A stretch of DNA of 64,000 bases from Corylus avellana (Eukaryota > Streptophyta > Magnoliopsida > Fagales > Betulaceae), in NCBI RefSeq assembly GCF_901000735.1, contig NC_081545.1, positions 5,252,583 to 5,316,582 of the forward strand. The letters are read 5' to 3'. Every line of letters starts with the position of its first letter. Within the stretch, counting starts at the first letter, position 1. A program made the position numbers and the translations under genes. Shown in pieces: positions 36,985-48,119 of this stretch. The notes under the pieces were generated by a model that was not told where the DNA came from, did not search any database, and worked only from the letters and a program-made list of their open reading frames with translations.

Positions 36985-38322
36985 TGATAAGTGTCAAATA
37001 TTGCATATTTAGACCCCTTTATTTGCATTAGTTAATCATTTAGCTGTGTCGTTATTTAATATTTTGTGTTAGTTTTGTGTTTTTAGTATTTTGTAGGTCA
37101 TTGAAGAAAAACTACAGCTTTAAAGGGAAAAATGTGAAGTTTGGAAGAAAGCATACTTTGAGAAGACCTAGATGATGTGGTTAAGTCTAACCAAATCCAA
37201 GAAAAGGTTAAATCAGATTAAAGTTCAGATTGGATAAGATTTCGGATCGGATTCAAATTCAGATTCTGCACATGTCTTAGTATTTTGACCATAACTCTCC
37301 GCTCAAATATCGGATTGAAGTGATTCAAACGGCATTGGAAAGCTAGCTCAAAATACTACAATTTGTTGTGAAATAGGATTTTCGTAATTCGTACAGTTAC
37401 TATGTCAAAATCGCCCCGCAATTAAAGGACACAAATCTGGACGAATCCTATTCCGATTTCAGACTTCTATTTTGACTGGGAGACAGACCTCCGAATTATC
37501 TAGGTTTACTTGGGCTTCTAGGACTTCCCTAAGCCTATAAATAGACTTCTTTGCATTCAAGAAAAGAGACACAATCCTAGAGAGCAAAATTCTTTTGTTT
37601 AGTTTTTCTTTAGGTTTAGGTTTAGGTTTAGATTTTATTTTTATGTGGAGCTAAATTCCCAACTAAGGTTGGGGATGAAGCCTCACCGATGAAGAACATC
37701 AATACTTTTATGTAAGTTTTTATTATTCTGATTTTATTGGGTTTTATATTTCTATTGTTTTACTTCTAATCAATTGTATGGAGTGATTCTTGGATATCTC
37801 TTGTGATTCAAGGATACATGTGATGATTTGAGATAATTTCATATGATTGATTGCTTGGCTTTTAACTCATAAAAATTGGATATCCCTTGTGATTTGTTCT
37901 ACGGATACATCTGGTGTTTCAATTGAATTTGGATTCCTTTTGTGATTTGGTCAATGAATGGATACATGGGATGGTTCTGATTAATTCTTTGAAGCATAGT
38001 AAAACATATCTATGATTTAATTTGTGAGAACTTCGGATTAATATTGATGAACATAAAGTATATTGTTATGATTTGGTGAGTGTGAATTCCCAAACCTTAG
38101 TACCTTTATCCTTAAATTTACTTATTTTATTTAGTTTATGTTTATCCTTTAATTTTCAAAAACTCAAAAATCAAAACCCTTTTGGAACTAGAATAGGATT
38201 TAATTAATTTAGATTTAAAATTGCTTTCAAGAATACAATTCCCTATGGGTTCGATCTCGCACTTGCAATCCATTAACTACAATTGATTCGTGCACTTGCA
38301 AGTTAAATAAATTTGCACAACA
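36985..38322 (+). repeat. 3' LTR of the Gag-only element
   Basis: Collinear with 32564-33900, with TG/CA ends, followed by the ATTGG duplication. Confidence 0.95.
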
Positions 38323-38529
38323 ATTGGTAAACTAGAACTATATTATCCTCAGCTATGTAATGGAATTGTTATTTGTTGGGGATTATTTGTGTGTTTCAGG
38401 TAAAAACGGTGACAAAGCTGAGGAGTCAACCGAAGCCGAAACTATGGATGCAACAACAAATGGTGCTGCTTCCCATCCCAAGATTGAGTCTTTTTTTCTT
38501 TGTTTTTTTGTTCTGTTTCATTTTTCAAC

Positions 38530-39590
38530 CCCCTAGTGAAACTTCGACCAAACTTTTGGGACCCAGAATGTGGTGATGAAAGTGATAAGGATATTGCAAA
38601 TGATGAACAATTGTTGCAAAAGCTTCAGCCAGACCTAAATTTGGAATTATTATCTATATTTGGGTATGCAGGTGTGAGGTTATCTAATTGGCTGTCCTCG
38701 TTGTCGAATTTGACTTGTATTTTCTTATTGGATTGTAAAAGCTTTCAACATGTCCCACCATTGGGCCGATTCCCTTTTCTGAAGCGTCTTTCTCTTAAAA
38801 ACTTGAGTGAGTTGGAGTACATAAGTAATGATGGGAGTGACGTGTTCTCGATCTTCTCCCCTCAAAATTCTCACACTTGTTAATTTGCCAAAGTTGAAGG
38901 GATGGTGGAGGACGAGGGAAACAGTAACAGAAGAGCATCCTCTTCCGTTATTCCCATCACTTCCTTCCCTTTCTCATTTATGCATCGATAATTGCCCTAT
39001 GATGTCTGTAGCACCAGGGAGCAAAACAATCCCCTCCTCTTCCTCACCCTTTTCCAATCTCTCCAAAAGTATCTTTATCTTGTGGGATTATAGGAACTTG
39101 AATATCTACCATTAGACAAAATCTCACTTCTCTTGAGACACTGAAGATTTGGGGGCGTTGTAAAATGCGAATCTCTATGTCTCCACTCTTTCAACATCTC
39201 ACTTCACTTGAAAATCTGCCTATTCTTCGCTGCAAGGAACGTATCAGCAATGAGAATGAAGATGGCGCAAGATGCCTTGGACCTTCAAGATTTGGTCATC
39301 TATCTATAATAGATGTTACCAGTCTGCAAGGGCTTCAAATTATGGATTGCCCAAGTTTGGTGTCTTTACTGGAGTGGATAGGCGATATCACTTCACTTCA
39401 GGAACTTGGAGTCGTAAATTGTTTGAATTTAATATCACTGCCCGAAGGTGTGCGCCACTCACCTCTTTAAGTCGTTTGACAATTACAGAGTGTCCTCGCT
39501 TGGAGGAAAGATGTGAACAAAGAATGGGAGAGGATTGGCCAAAGATTGCTCACATCCTAAACTTTCGAAATGGCGGAGATGGTAATCATA
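38530..39590 (+). pseudogene. NBS-LRR resistance gene, C-terminal LRR fragment
   Basis: Leucine-rich repeats of the RGA type: NDEQLLQKLQPDLNLELL-like, GVRLSNWLSSLSNLTCIFL, PPLGRFPFLKRLSLKNLSEL (about 38600-38830), LPKLKGWWRTRE (about 38893), LFPSLPSLSHLCIDNCP (about 38945-39000), LTSLENLPILRC (about 39200), SLQGLQIMDCPSLVSL and LTSLSRLTITECPRLEERC ending with EDWPKIAHI (about 39530-39555). The reading frame changes at about 38870, 39110 and 39440, so it is not translatable as one protein. It directly adjoins the EBP1 tail. It may be the other end of fragment A (24798-25508), same strand, with the NB-ARC part lost. Confidence 0.9.
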
Positions 39591-41191
39591 TAGAGTGGAA
39601 CGCAAGCCAAACTTGCCAAATTTATCAAGTTTTTAAGTCATCAATTAGACAGTAATTTTCTTCATCATTTTACTCTGAGGTATATCATATTTGATTTCAT
39701 ATGCAGGAAGAAGTGAAGGTTTTACGTGAAGACGCTTCTTCAAACCTTGCCGACAATCAGATTTGTATGTACAAAGCTTTAACTTTTACATTATTGTTTC
39801 CTAACTTTCACTTCGATGGCATTTTCAGTATTGTTTTATTTTTAAATATTTCTTGTGTTTCCATTTGCAATTTAATTTCTACAAACGGTAGCTTCATGTA
39901 TTAGGTAAAAGACTTATAAATTATAATAGATCAGGGAAGTCAACCCCATCCCAAAATTTGACAAAAATTTAATACAAATTTTGCATTACTGTGTTAGGAT
40001 TTTCTGTGTCAAATGTTAGATTCGGTTGAATGAACGGATTAAATTTACATATGAGATGAAAAAAAAATAAGCAAAAACCAAACCGTGTTGAGGATCGATG
40101 TGACGCCTCTTCTGCTTTATTGATCTCTTAAAAGGCATCTCGATATTGTGGTTGGAAAACCAAACCAGGAAACTACTATACTCCTGGAATAGCATCTTCA
40201 GCATTTAGCTTGTAGTGATCAATCAAATTGTTCCATCCACTTCATCTTGCTTTTTTCATCTTGGTTTCCATGCTTCCACTTCCACTTGCCTTGGAATCGT
40301 GCTGTTTTCACTCAACTCACTCCTTACTCAAAAAGTCTCATTTCACAACTGGGGCCAAGAAAGGAGAAGTCTAAAGTGAAGGCTTTTTTTTTTTTTTCCA
40401 CTTTTAAAGGAAACCCTGGGAAAGAGGTAGAGCTGGAAGTGGTGCCCCCTCAATAACATTTGGGCATTTATCCAGATTTCTATTTTTTAAAAAAAAATGT
40501 GTTTGATAGCTTTGTTTGGATTAGAAGCACGATGTTTATTTTATTTTATCTGATTATACAGGAAGCAACAGGAGCTTTGAATATATTAAAACAGAGCTTT
40601 GAATACTAACATAAAGATACTTTCAGATATGCATATCACCCACTAATTTCATTTTTCTGTAAGTTGTCTTGTTTTCCTCATTATATCATCTTCTCCATAT
40701 ATGTGAATTCTGAACTTTTCAATTCAGCAAAAAGAAACCCTATAAAATTGCATGCAATTACTTTTATCTTTATAAATATATAATTGGTATATATCTTGAA
40801 CATTATAATTTATGACAGTATGTCAACTTCTTTTTTTCTAAAATTTTCCATGATATTAATTAACACTTGACCAAAGAGTCAAAAGACAACGCTTGTACAG
40901 TTTTACTTTCAGCATTACTTTGTACCCCTTCAATTGTTCTGTTAACACATGGCCTTAGTTGTTGCATTTCCTGATTGATGTAACACTTCTCTTCACATGT
41001 AGACTTAAATTTTTCGTCAATAGGTGAGACTTGACACATGGCCTTGCATCATCAATAGACTTAATAGTGGAGATGAGCAAAAGCAAATTGAACCGCTTGA
41101 TAGTCTATCCTCAAAAATTTGCACAATATTGCTTATTCAACATTTAAAAGGATGCGAGGATATAATATTAGCTTTCCCTTTTCTTGTGCAG
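39591..41191. other. resistance-gene 3' flank, mostly noncoding
   Basis: An acceptor-like ATATGCAG at 39697-39704 precedes a short open exon (EEVKVLREDASSNLADN) that I cannot assign. 39930-40560 is related in inverse orientation to parts of 50930-51350 (shared GAAACCxTGGGxAAGAGGTAG and GTGGTGCCCCCTCA). Otherwise AT-rich. Confidence 0.45.
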
Positions 41192-41430
41192 GCTGAGAGG
41201 AATGAGCTTCGTGATGAGAAGCAGAGGCTCAAGGCGGGCAAAGAGAAGTTGGAGGAGCAAGTGAAAGTAATGAGTGCTCAACCAGGCTCCCTGCCTCATC
41301 CCTCTGCAATGTTGGGTACATTTTCTGCTCAAGCTGATGCCTTTCATTGGTTGTCCCAACATGGCAATTCATGACATCTGCTGTAGTTGACACATCACAG
41401 GATCATGTATTACGCCCTCCAGTTGCTTAA
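41192..41430 (+). pseudogene. ILR3-type bHLH transcription factor, last exon fragment
   Basis: After an AG acceptor the sequence reads AERNELRDEKQRLKAGKEKL and EEQVKVMSAQPGSLPHPSAM, the leucine-zipper end and tail of plant subgroup IVc bHLH proteins such as ILR3, which regulate iron homeostasis. A frameshift near 41340-41362 separates this from the conserved end WQFM followed by VDTSQDHVLRPPVA and stop (41428-41430). The bHLH domain itself is absent here. The following 250 bp look like a normal 3' untranslated region. Confidence 0.82.
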
Positions 41431-42544
41431 AATTGAACACACCCAGGATTTTGGTTCATGTTACTTGTAAGGCAAGGGTGTTTCTTTTGTTATGTTTTTT
41501 ATGTGTTTGTTTTCAACTATTTCTATGTTGGTATCTTAGGGTCAGAGATGTAAATAGGTGCAACATCTATGTATAGACAGTAGAGTGACTAGAACTTCTT
41601 GTGGATTTCTGCTCATCTTGTGTACAATTAAATAAGCAAATGCTTTGAAATTTAAGTTGTTGAACGGAAGTGGGTACATGTCTTTAACAGAATTAGTGGC
41701 AACCTTTGCTGTGGTTGAGCTTTTCGAGCGTCAGGTTATTTTCCCTAACTTCCAGTAATTTGTTTTTTGAATATCCTAAATGCCCACCCTCAACTACTCA
41801 TCAGAAGCATGAGGGCATCGACATTACCTGCATCAGTAAGTAAGTAGCAAATGATTCTCAAACTTTCAAAATTTCAGTTTTACTGTTTCAGATTGTTTCA
41901 AAAATTATATCAGTCACGAAGAAGACAATACACAATTACAAACGATGCCGTTTAAACAAGTCTTTTATTATATATACAAAACACTCCGTTTCAATTAAAC
42001 CCCATGAGTTGCGTTTTATTTTTTAATGACAAAATGCTTTGTAATCCGTACCTAAGAGTTGAGTTGTGTCAAATCATTTCCAGCACGAATAGCTAAAATG
42101 ACTAGTGAAAAATTACAAATTTTCATTTTAACCTTTGCTTTTTCTATACTCAATCCAACAAATTCTCTGTTCTACTTTTATTTTAATTAAATATTAGAGA
42201 AATACTAGAGATACTAAGTCTTTTATTAACAGAAGATTACTAAACTGATGTGTAGCTTATTAATTGATACTCGTTACATTTCTATTGAAGATTGAATCAA
42301 AGAGATTTGAGTGGATTTGGTTGAAGGAATAATAGATGGTGATGGAGGGAGCATTATATTGGATTTGTAGGAGTGGATTTCTGAGCTTGTGTTGGTGAGT
42401 TGGATTTCGCAAGTGAAAACGACATTGAACATTGGTAATTGGAAACCTTACAAGTGCTTTTCTTTCAAGTGAATGCTCACTTGAAATGTTTTATTGTTTG
42501 GTCTGTGGAGTTGGTTTTAGTATAATGAAGGTATGGCAAATGAC
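41431..42544. other. noncoding DNA after the bHLH fragment
   Basis: Likely 3' untranslated sequence to about 41690, then AT-rich intergenic DNA in which I see no gene. Confidence 0.5.
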
Positions 42545-44490
42545 AGACTTATGATAAACTAGGAAGTCAACCCAATCCTTAATTTTCATTAAAAAAAAAA
42601 AAAAAAAATCAATACGAATTTTGCATTACTTTGTTTGAATTTTCTAGTGTCAAATGTAGATCGTGTTAAACGTTTTGGACGAACTATTTTCATTATTATT
42701 GCTATTGGAGCCTAAGTGGTAGCAAGTTTGTTCAAGGATGGAACTTACACTTTTAGTATTTAATTTCATTGGTAATTTTGAGTTATTGTTCAGTTTATTA
42801 TTTGATTTTCTTGATGGATGCATGCTTAGGATCGAAGTAGCAATTCATGAAATGGGTTGTGGGAATCATGTCGGGATTTCTGCAATCTGTTTGGATAAGA
42901 CAGCCTTAATTCTTTGAAGAGACCGAGTATGGTCAATAGTATATGCCAATGCTATTCCTTCTTCCTCATTCACTTCGGAGGGTTTTGATATTTGGAAGAG
43001 CTTCTGATTTCATATGCAGAACCCATTGAAGCACTATTAAGATTTGGAGCTAATTCTAAACTTCTTCACTCTGCAACAATGCAATAAGTTGAGAAGCTAG
43101 CCAGAATTAGATATCGTTACTTTCATCGGTACAATTGCTCAGACACACCTCCAAAATTCAACTACCCTTTTTTAGGATGAGCTTGTTTTAGTGTAAATCA
43201 CCATGATTTTTATTGATGTCTTGATGGAGCTGAATCCGGATAGAACTCAATTTAACTCTACCAGATTTTAGTTTGATAGAAATTAATTGCTTCTTCTTTG
43301 GCTGTTCTCTGAACTTGGACGTGAATAAACAAAAAATATTTGAATATCTTTGGATGTTACCAAGGCCTCTGCTGCTACCCATGACCAAACAGAGTTACTC
43401 AAATCAAAAGGTGAAAAGGGTACCTGTTTTTGCTTAGAAACTGTGTCAAGAAAGCCCAAAAATTCAGGATCATGGTCAACCTCTTACTTTCTCTATAAAG
43501 ATTATTTAACTTATTTGATGTGAATAAATTATATAAATTAATTTTCAAAAAAAAAGATATACCTTTATTTCTACAAGTAATCATAGTAAAACTAACTTTA
43601 TTCTTTTCATAATTCCTCCTTCTCCTCTTTTCATTTACAACTCCTACGTACTCTTTATAATCTGTTGATGTCTCACCTCACTCTTTGCTCTAGTGCCACT
43701 CTATTACATAATTAAATGATTATTAGTTTAAGTTTTTTATATCACACAAAAAATTGAATACATCATCATATATATTATTATTTGTTAGAGATGATATATA
43801 AGCAAAAGTTGAATACGTAAAATCGTTTAATTAGTACGGGTTTTGTCAAAATCTTATGTATTAAAAAAAAATACTTATTTCATATACAGATTAAACAAAA
43901 CTAAATCTTGATTTAGAATAAGTTTGGTAGTTTATAATATTATGAAAATTTGTTTGGTTGATGAAATACTATCTTATTTCAACTAGGTGACCATGTCTCG
44001 TGAATCCGGTGAATATTTGAAAACTATTGGTTAGAGTTTTTTTGAGCAAAAAAGGCAAAAAATGCTTAAAACTGCCTTATCTCAAGATGGTTTACATAAT
44101 TAGATATATAAATTCTTATTGTGAAAGTCAAACACATATGCTCTAGCGTGTACTACTAGGACACTTTGAGAATTTCTTTAGAGAAAATAAAGCACACCCT
44201 AGACAACCATAGATTGATAGAAACCAAATGAATATTGTAAGTGGGTGGGTGAAGGCCGGCGAGGGAAATAAAAAGAAAGTACATTGGGTGGGTGAAGGAA
44301 GCATCTCCCCGACACTTGACGTTACACCAACTTTAATTTGGATTCTTATGCATCACGGCGCCTACATCTTGTCTGTATTGTTAGAAATTGATGAGGACAC
44401 CATATTTAATTTGCATTCGCACAATAATTCAAACTTTATAATACATTAATCATCTTGTATTCAAAATTGGTAGCTCTCTCCACTCCATAC
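42545..44490 (+). repeat. inverted duplication, arm A
   Basis: Collinear in inverse with 48965-51705. Examples: TTGAACATCCAAGATAT-type words aside, clear matches are GGTGAAAAGGGTACC (43410), CTTTATAGAGAAAG (complement, 43490-43503) and GTGGGTGGGTGAAGGCCGGCGAG (44239, split by small indels). There are no genes. It carries the empty site of the MITE inserted in arm B. It probably represents the promoter-side flank of a resistance gene. Confidence 0.8.
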
Positions 44491-44509
44491 TATTACTAAT
44501 AAATTTAGG

Positions 44510-44700
44510 GCTGTTAAGTGAGAGAAACTCTCGCGAGCGAGCTCGGACTCGGCTCGTATAAGCTCGGTTCGTGCTCAACTCAATTATTAAATAAGACGTT
44601 TCGTGAACACAAATATTGGCTCGAATATTAAATGAAGCAAGCTCGGCTTGACTCAGTTAGGCTCGTGAGCAGTTCGTATAATCCTCAAATTGGCAGTTGT
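44510..44700. mobile_element. GAGCTCGGCTCG-rich repeat, hAT MITE-like remnant
   Basis: AGGGCTGTTAAGTGAG followed by repeated GAGCTCGGACTCGGCTCG and AAGCTCGGCTTGACTC words is a widespread plant dispersed repeat. I see only one end, so the class is uncertain. Confidence 0.4.
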
Positions 44701-45097
44701 TCACATAACCAATTTGCTTCCCCTTGCTTAATTTACTAATTAACTACCAAAAGTGAAAAATGTTCATAAGATCATTTTGAATCATATTACTTTACTCAAT
44801 AGCATGAATCCACATATCAAATAAATTTAGAAATTCATAAAGTTTAATCTTTATAAATAGGAATTTGTTAAACATTTGTTCCCATAGATGTAGTTTAAAA
44901 CAAAATGAACTATAAAGGGAAAAAAAATTATCAAAATGAAAGTCTAGATTAAATTATCATAAATTTAATCCTTTAGCGACTACTTTTGGTCGCTGTTAAA
45001 GACCATATTTCTTATAGTCCGTAGAGATAAAAATTAATAACATATGAACACTTCAAATATGGGATAAAATTAAGGGATAATGTATCATAAATCTTTG

Positions 45098-45143
45098 AGA
45101 ATTATAAAAAGTGAGAATTATAATTCTCACTTTTTATAATTCT
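45098..45143. repeat. perfect 46-bp palindrome
   Basis: AGAATTATAAAAAGTGAGAATTA (23 bases; positions 45098-45120) is exactly mirrored at 45121-45143 with no spacer. It could extrude as a cruciform. Confidence 0.95.
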
Positions 45144-45310
45144 AACTTTCATTGCTTCACTTTTTGTTAATTCGAGAAAGATTCCTCTTTAGTTTGTTGT
45201 CCAAATTTTCTGTAGACGGTTAGTGCCACATCACCTTTAATTAATATTTTTTAGAAATTAAAATTTTAAAATCAAATTTTCCAGATAAAAAAAAAAATAA
45301 AAATAAAAAT

Positions 45311-45842
45311 TGTTAGGGGTGAACACCAATTTCAGATGCTCAGCGGAATTAATCTACCCCTCTTTGTGCAAATTAAAGAATAACACAATAGCAAAATAAT
45401 AATCAAGCAAACCCACAAGCAAGACACCAAGATTTTTACGTGGAAAACCCTCCAATGCGAAAGGTAAAAACCACGGGACCTAGTCCAGTTAAATCTTCCA
45501 CTATCAACAATAATGAATTTACAATTTCTCTTCCCTAGAGAAATATCTAGAGGTTATCACCACATCAAGAATACATGCATTCTTGGATTAAACATAAATT
45601 CATTACCCTAAAGTGGATTCCAATAATAATAAAGAAAGATCTCACCAAGTAGGTATTAGCAACCAAGCGATTGGAGAGGAATTCCAACGATCGACACCAG
45701 TCAATACGTAGCACTCGTCGTTAGGAACAACACTCTAAAATTGCATCAAGATCGAACCACAAACGACCTTCTAATCTCTGACGGATGTGGAAAAAGGAAT
45801 AACCTTTTTCTTTTTCTTTTTCTTTTTCTCTCTCCCTGCGCA
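45311..45842 (-). repeat. inverted partial LTR of the 52.6-kb copia family
   Basis: Starts TGTTAGGGGTGAACACC, the complement of the 3' edge of the LTRs at 52572 and 57340. It is collinear with them in inverse to the gap at 45843 (at the AAAGAAAAAGAAAAAGG purine tract). No internal sequence is attached; it may be a solo LTR whose other end is in the gap. Confidence 0.9.
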
Positions 45843-45979
45843 NNNNNNNNNNNNNNNNNNNNNNNNNNNNNNNNNNNNNNNNNNNNNNNNNNNNNNNNNN
45901 NNNNNNNNNNNNNNNNNNNNNNNNNNNNNNNNNNNNNNNNNNNNNNNNNNNNNNNNNNNNNNNNNNNNNNNNNNNNNNN

Positions 45980-46726
45980 CAAGATTAAAGAATTGCGAGC
46001 AAAAAACAACACGCCTCACTGCACTGGGTCGATGAGCTATGCTAGAGTGACACATCAAGAGGTACTTATATACATATATAATCGGTAGTTTAAGTCAAAA
46101 ACACGTCTTATGTTTTTTTTTGTATGCAGACCTTAGACGCGAGGGGCACTCCTCCAACTCGAGCGGAAAGTTACATCAAGACTCACACATACAAGGAAGG
46201 TGGCTATCCGAATGACGTGGTCAGAGAAAGATGTGTAAGTACTCAAGCATATATATTAACGTTCCTTATATATACGAGATACTAACTTGTTTTTTAAAGT
46301 ACAGGAGCTGATGCAGGAATTGGCGGCCACTGACCCGGCAACTTCTGATACCGTGACGGAAGGGACGGTACGGTGGACACCTAATGACGCGTATGCTCAG
46401 GCGCATGGAAATAAGCCGGAGTATGCTGGTAGGGTCCGCCAGCTGGGTGCGAATGTGCTGCCGGTGCGGGGCAGCATACATTCATACTATACACCGTCCT
46501 AGACACGGTCTCAAAATTCCTGGAGCTCCTCGTTCTCACAGATGACAGATAGAATCAGAGAACTTGAAGAGGAGCGGGCAGCACAAAAAAGTGCAATGGA
46601 TGAGATGGCGAGGCAGATTGAAGCACAAAAAGTCCAGATAGCAGAGAAAGATGACATTTTTGAGGCTCGTTTCCGCCAGCTCGAGGCAATGTTCGGGTCG
46701 ACGTCTGGGTCTGCGCCCCCGAGAGG
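45980..46726 (+). pseudogene. TnpA-like protein fragment of CACTA-3
   Basis: Exons 45980-46062 (LRAKNNTPHCTGSMSYARVT), 46128-46232 (ARGTPPTRAESYIKTHT, YPNDVVRERC) and 46304-46726 ([29 protein letters not shown], then a coiled coil RIRELEEERAAQKSAMDEM). A TAG stop at 46500-46502 replaces a CAG glutamine present in CACTA-2 (complement of about 20938-20940). Confidence 0.88.
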
Positions 46727-47159
46727 TAATTCTATATTTTATTTTGTTTTTCTAACAATTGTTCACTATTAGAATAACTGTTACAAACCCCTAGTTACAG
46801 CGGTCCATTTTAAAAATTACGTATATTTGCATCGTATTATAGAATAATTTCTAATTTTTGTATTGATTATTATTGGTTCACAATTAATTCGCAGGTAATG
46901 CAAATTAGGAGTTGGAGGATGATTGTGTTGAGTAGAGCACCATAGGGCTGGTCAACACTGTTTGTTGTTTTGTATATTGTTAGATACTCCAGAAATGTTT
47001 TGTATATGCTTGTTGAGACTAATTGAAACTAATTTCTAGTAGATACTCCAGAAATGTTTTATTGTATATTTGTTTTGCCTTGTGTTAGAACGTTTTTTTT
47101 CATTTATATATATGTTTTGTTATGTGTTGTGTTGAAATGTAGTGTGTGTGTTGAAATTT

Positions 47160-48060
47160 TGTTTGTTGGATATTGGATACATATTATTAATGAAGTTGTG
47201 TTGTGTTGTCTTGGATATATCCGTTGGATATATATATTGGATATATTACCTTGTTTAATGAAGTTGTGTTGGATATATATATTATTGGTTGTGTTGTGTT
47301 GGATATATATTGGATGTTGGATATTGGATATATATTGGTTGTGTTGTGTTGGATATTGGATATAGGATATATATTGGTTGTGTTGTGTTGAATATATATT
47401 ATATAGGAATATTTGATATATATTGGTTGTGTTGTGTTGGATATATATTGGATGTTGGATATTGGATATATATTGGTTGTGTTGTGTTGGATATATATTG
47501 GATGTTGGATATTGGATATATATTGGTTGTGTTGGATATTGGATATAGGATATATATTGGTTGTGTTGTGTTGGATATATATTATATAGGAATATTTGAT
47601 ATATATTGGTTGTGTTGTGTTGGATATATATTGGATGTTGGATATTGGATATTGGATATATATTGGTTGTGTTGGATATATATTGGATGTTGGATATTGG
47701 ATATATATTGGTTGTGTTGGATATTGGATATATATTGGTTGTGTTGGATATTGGATATTGGATATATATTGGTTGTGTTGTGTTGGGTATTGGATATAGG
47801 ATATATATTGGTTGTGTTGTGTTGGATATATATTGGATGTTGGATATTTGATATATATTGGTTGTGTTGTGTTGGATATATATTGGTTGTTGGATATATA
47901 TTGGTTGTTGGATATTGGTTATATATTGGATATATATTAGATGTTGAATATATATTGGATGTTGGATGTAGATTATTGTAATTGAATATTTGAATGTTGG
48001 ATGTTGGATGTAGATTACAAATATTGAAATTATTGGTTATTGGTTATATAAGGAATTATT
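47160..48060. repeat. TTGGATATATATTGG minisatellite of CACTA-3
   Basis: Nested tandem units combine GTTGTGTTGGATATATATTGG with one to three copies of TTGGATATTGGATA. Long open frames here merely repeat GYWIYIGCVVLD and are not genes. Positions 46727-47159 before it are a noncoding TnpA 3' tail. Confidence 0.93.
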
Positions 48061-48119
48061 GTAATATCAGGATTTATCAGGAATTGTAATTATTGGAATT
48101 ATTTAAAAAAAAAAAAAAA

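Larger units (their letters stand above)
32564..38322 (+). mobile_element. non-autonomous Gag-only LTR retrotransposon (TR-GAG type), 5.76 kb
   Basis: Long LTRs (1337 and 1338 bp) begin TGATAAGTGTC and end TTTGCACAACA. The target duplication ATTGG is exact (32559-32563 and 38323-38327). The primer binding site right after the 5' LTR matches the 3' end of tRNA-Asp. A polypurine tract AAGTTTGGGGG precedes the 3' LTR. The only gene is a Gag-like frame with a zinc knuckle; protease, integrase and RT are missing, so mobilisation would need proteins from a relative. The tRNA-Asp primer is usual for Athila/Tat-type Ty3-gypsy elements, which suggests that lineage. Confidence 0.95.
31985..38523 (+). 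pseudogene. EBP1/PA2G4-like pseudogene, copy 2, split by an LTR element
   Basis: Pieces in order: 31985-32160 (NKDVTNSIQKVAAAYDYK, NYHLKMKASRFIF, INQKFPPMPFTA); about 32190-32320 (ECVNHE-type and QPYPVLHEK in shifted frames); 32376-32540 (GDYVAHIKF, VMPNGSNRVTSH, then a TAG in place of a codon, PTKTTDDTEIKALLALG and a Lys-run). A GT donor follows at 32541. The next exon starts after the acceptor at 38398-38399 (GKNGDKAEESTEAETMDATT) and matches the EBP1 C-terminus. The 5.76-kb element 32564-38322 lies inside this intron. An internal segment between HQLKQ and NYHLKMK is missing, as in copy 1, so the deletion predates the duplication. EBP1 regulates cell growth and ribosome biogenesis; this copy is dead. 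Confidence 0.85.

Noticed and set aside
47289..47981. 230-codon open frame with repeated GYWIYIGCVVLD
   Set aside because: It is a translation of the TTGGAT minisatellite; several frames are open for the same reason and none has protein-like composition.
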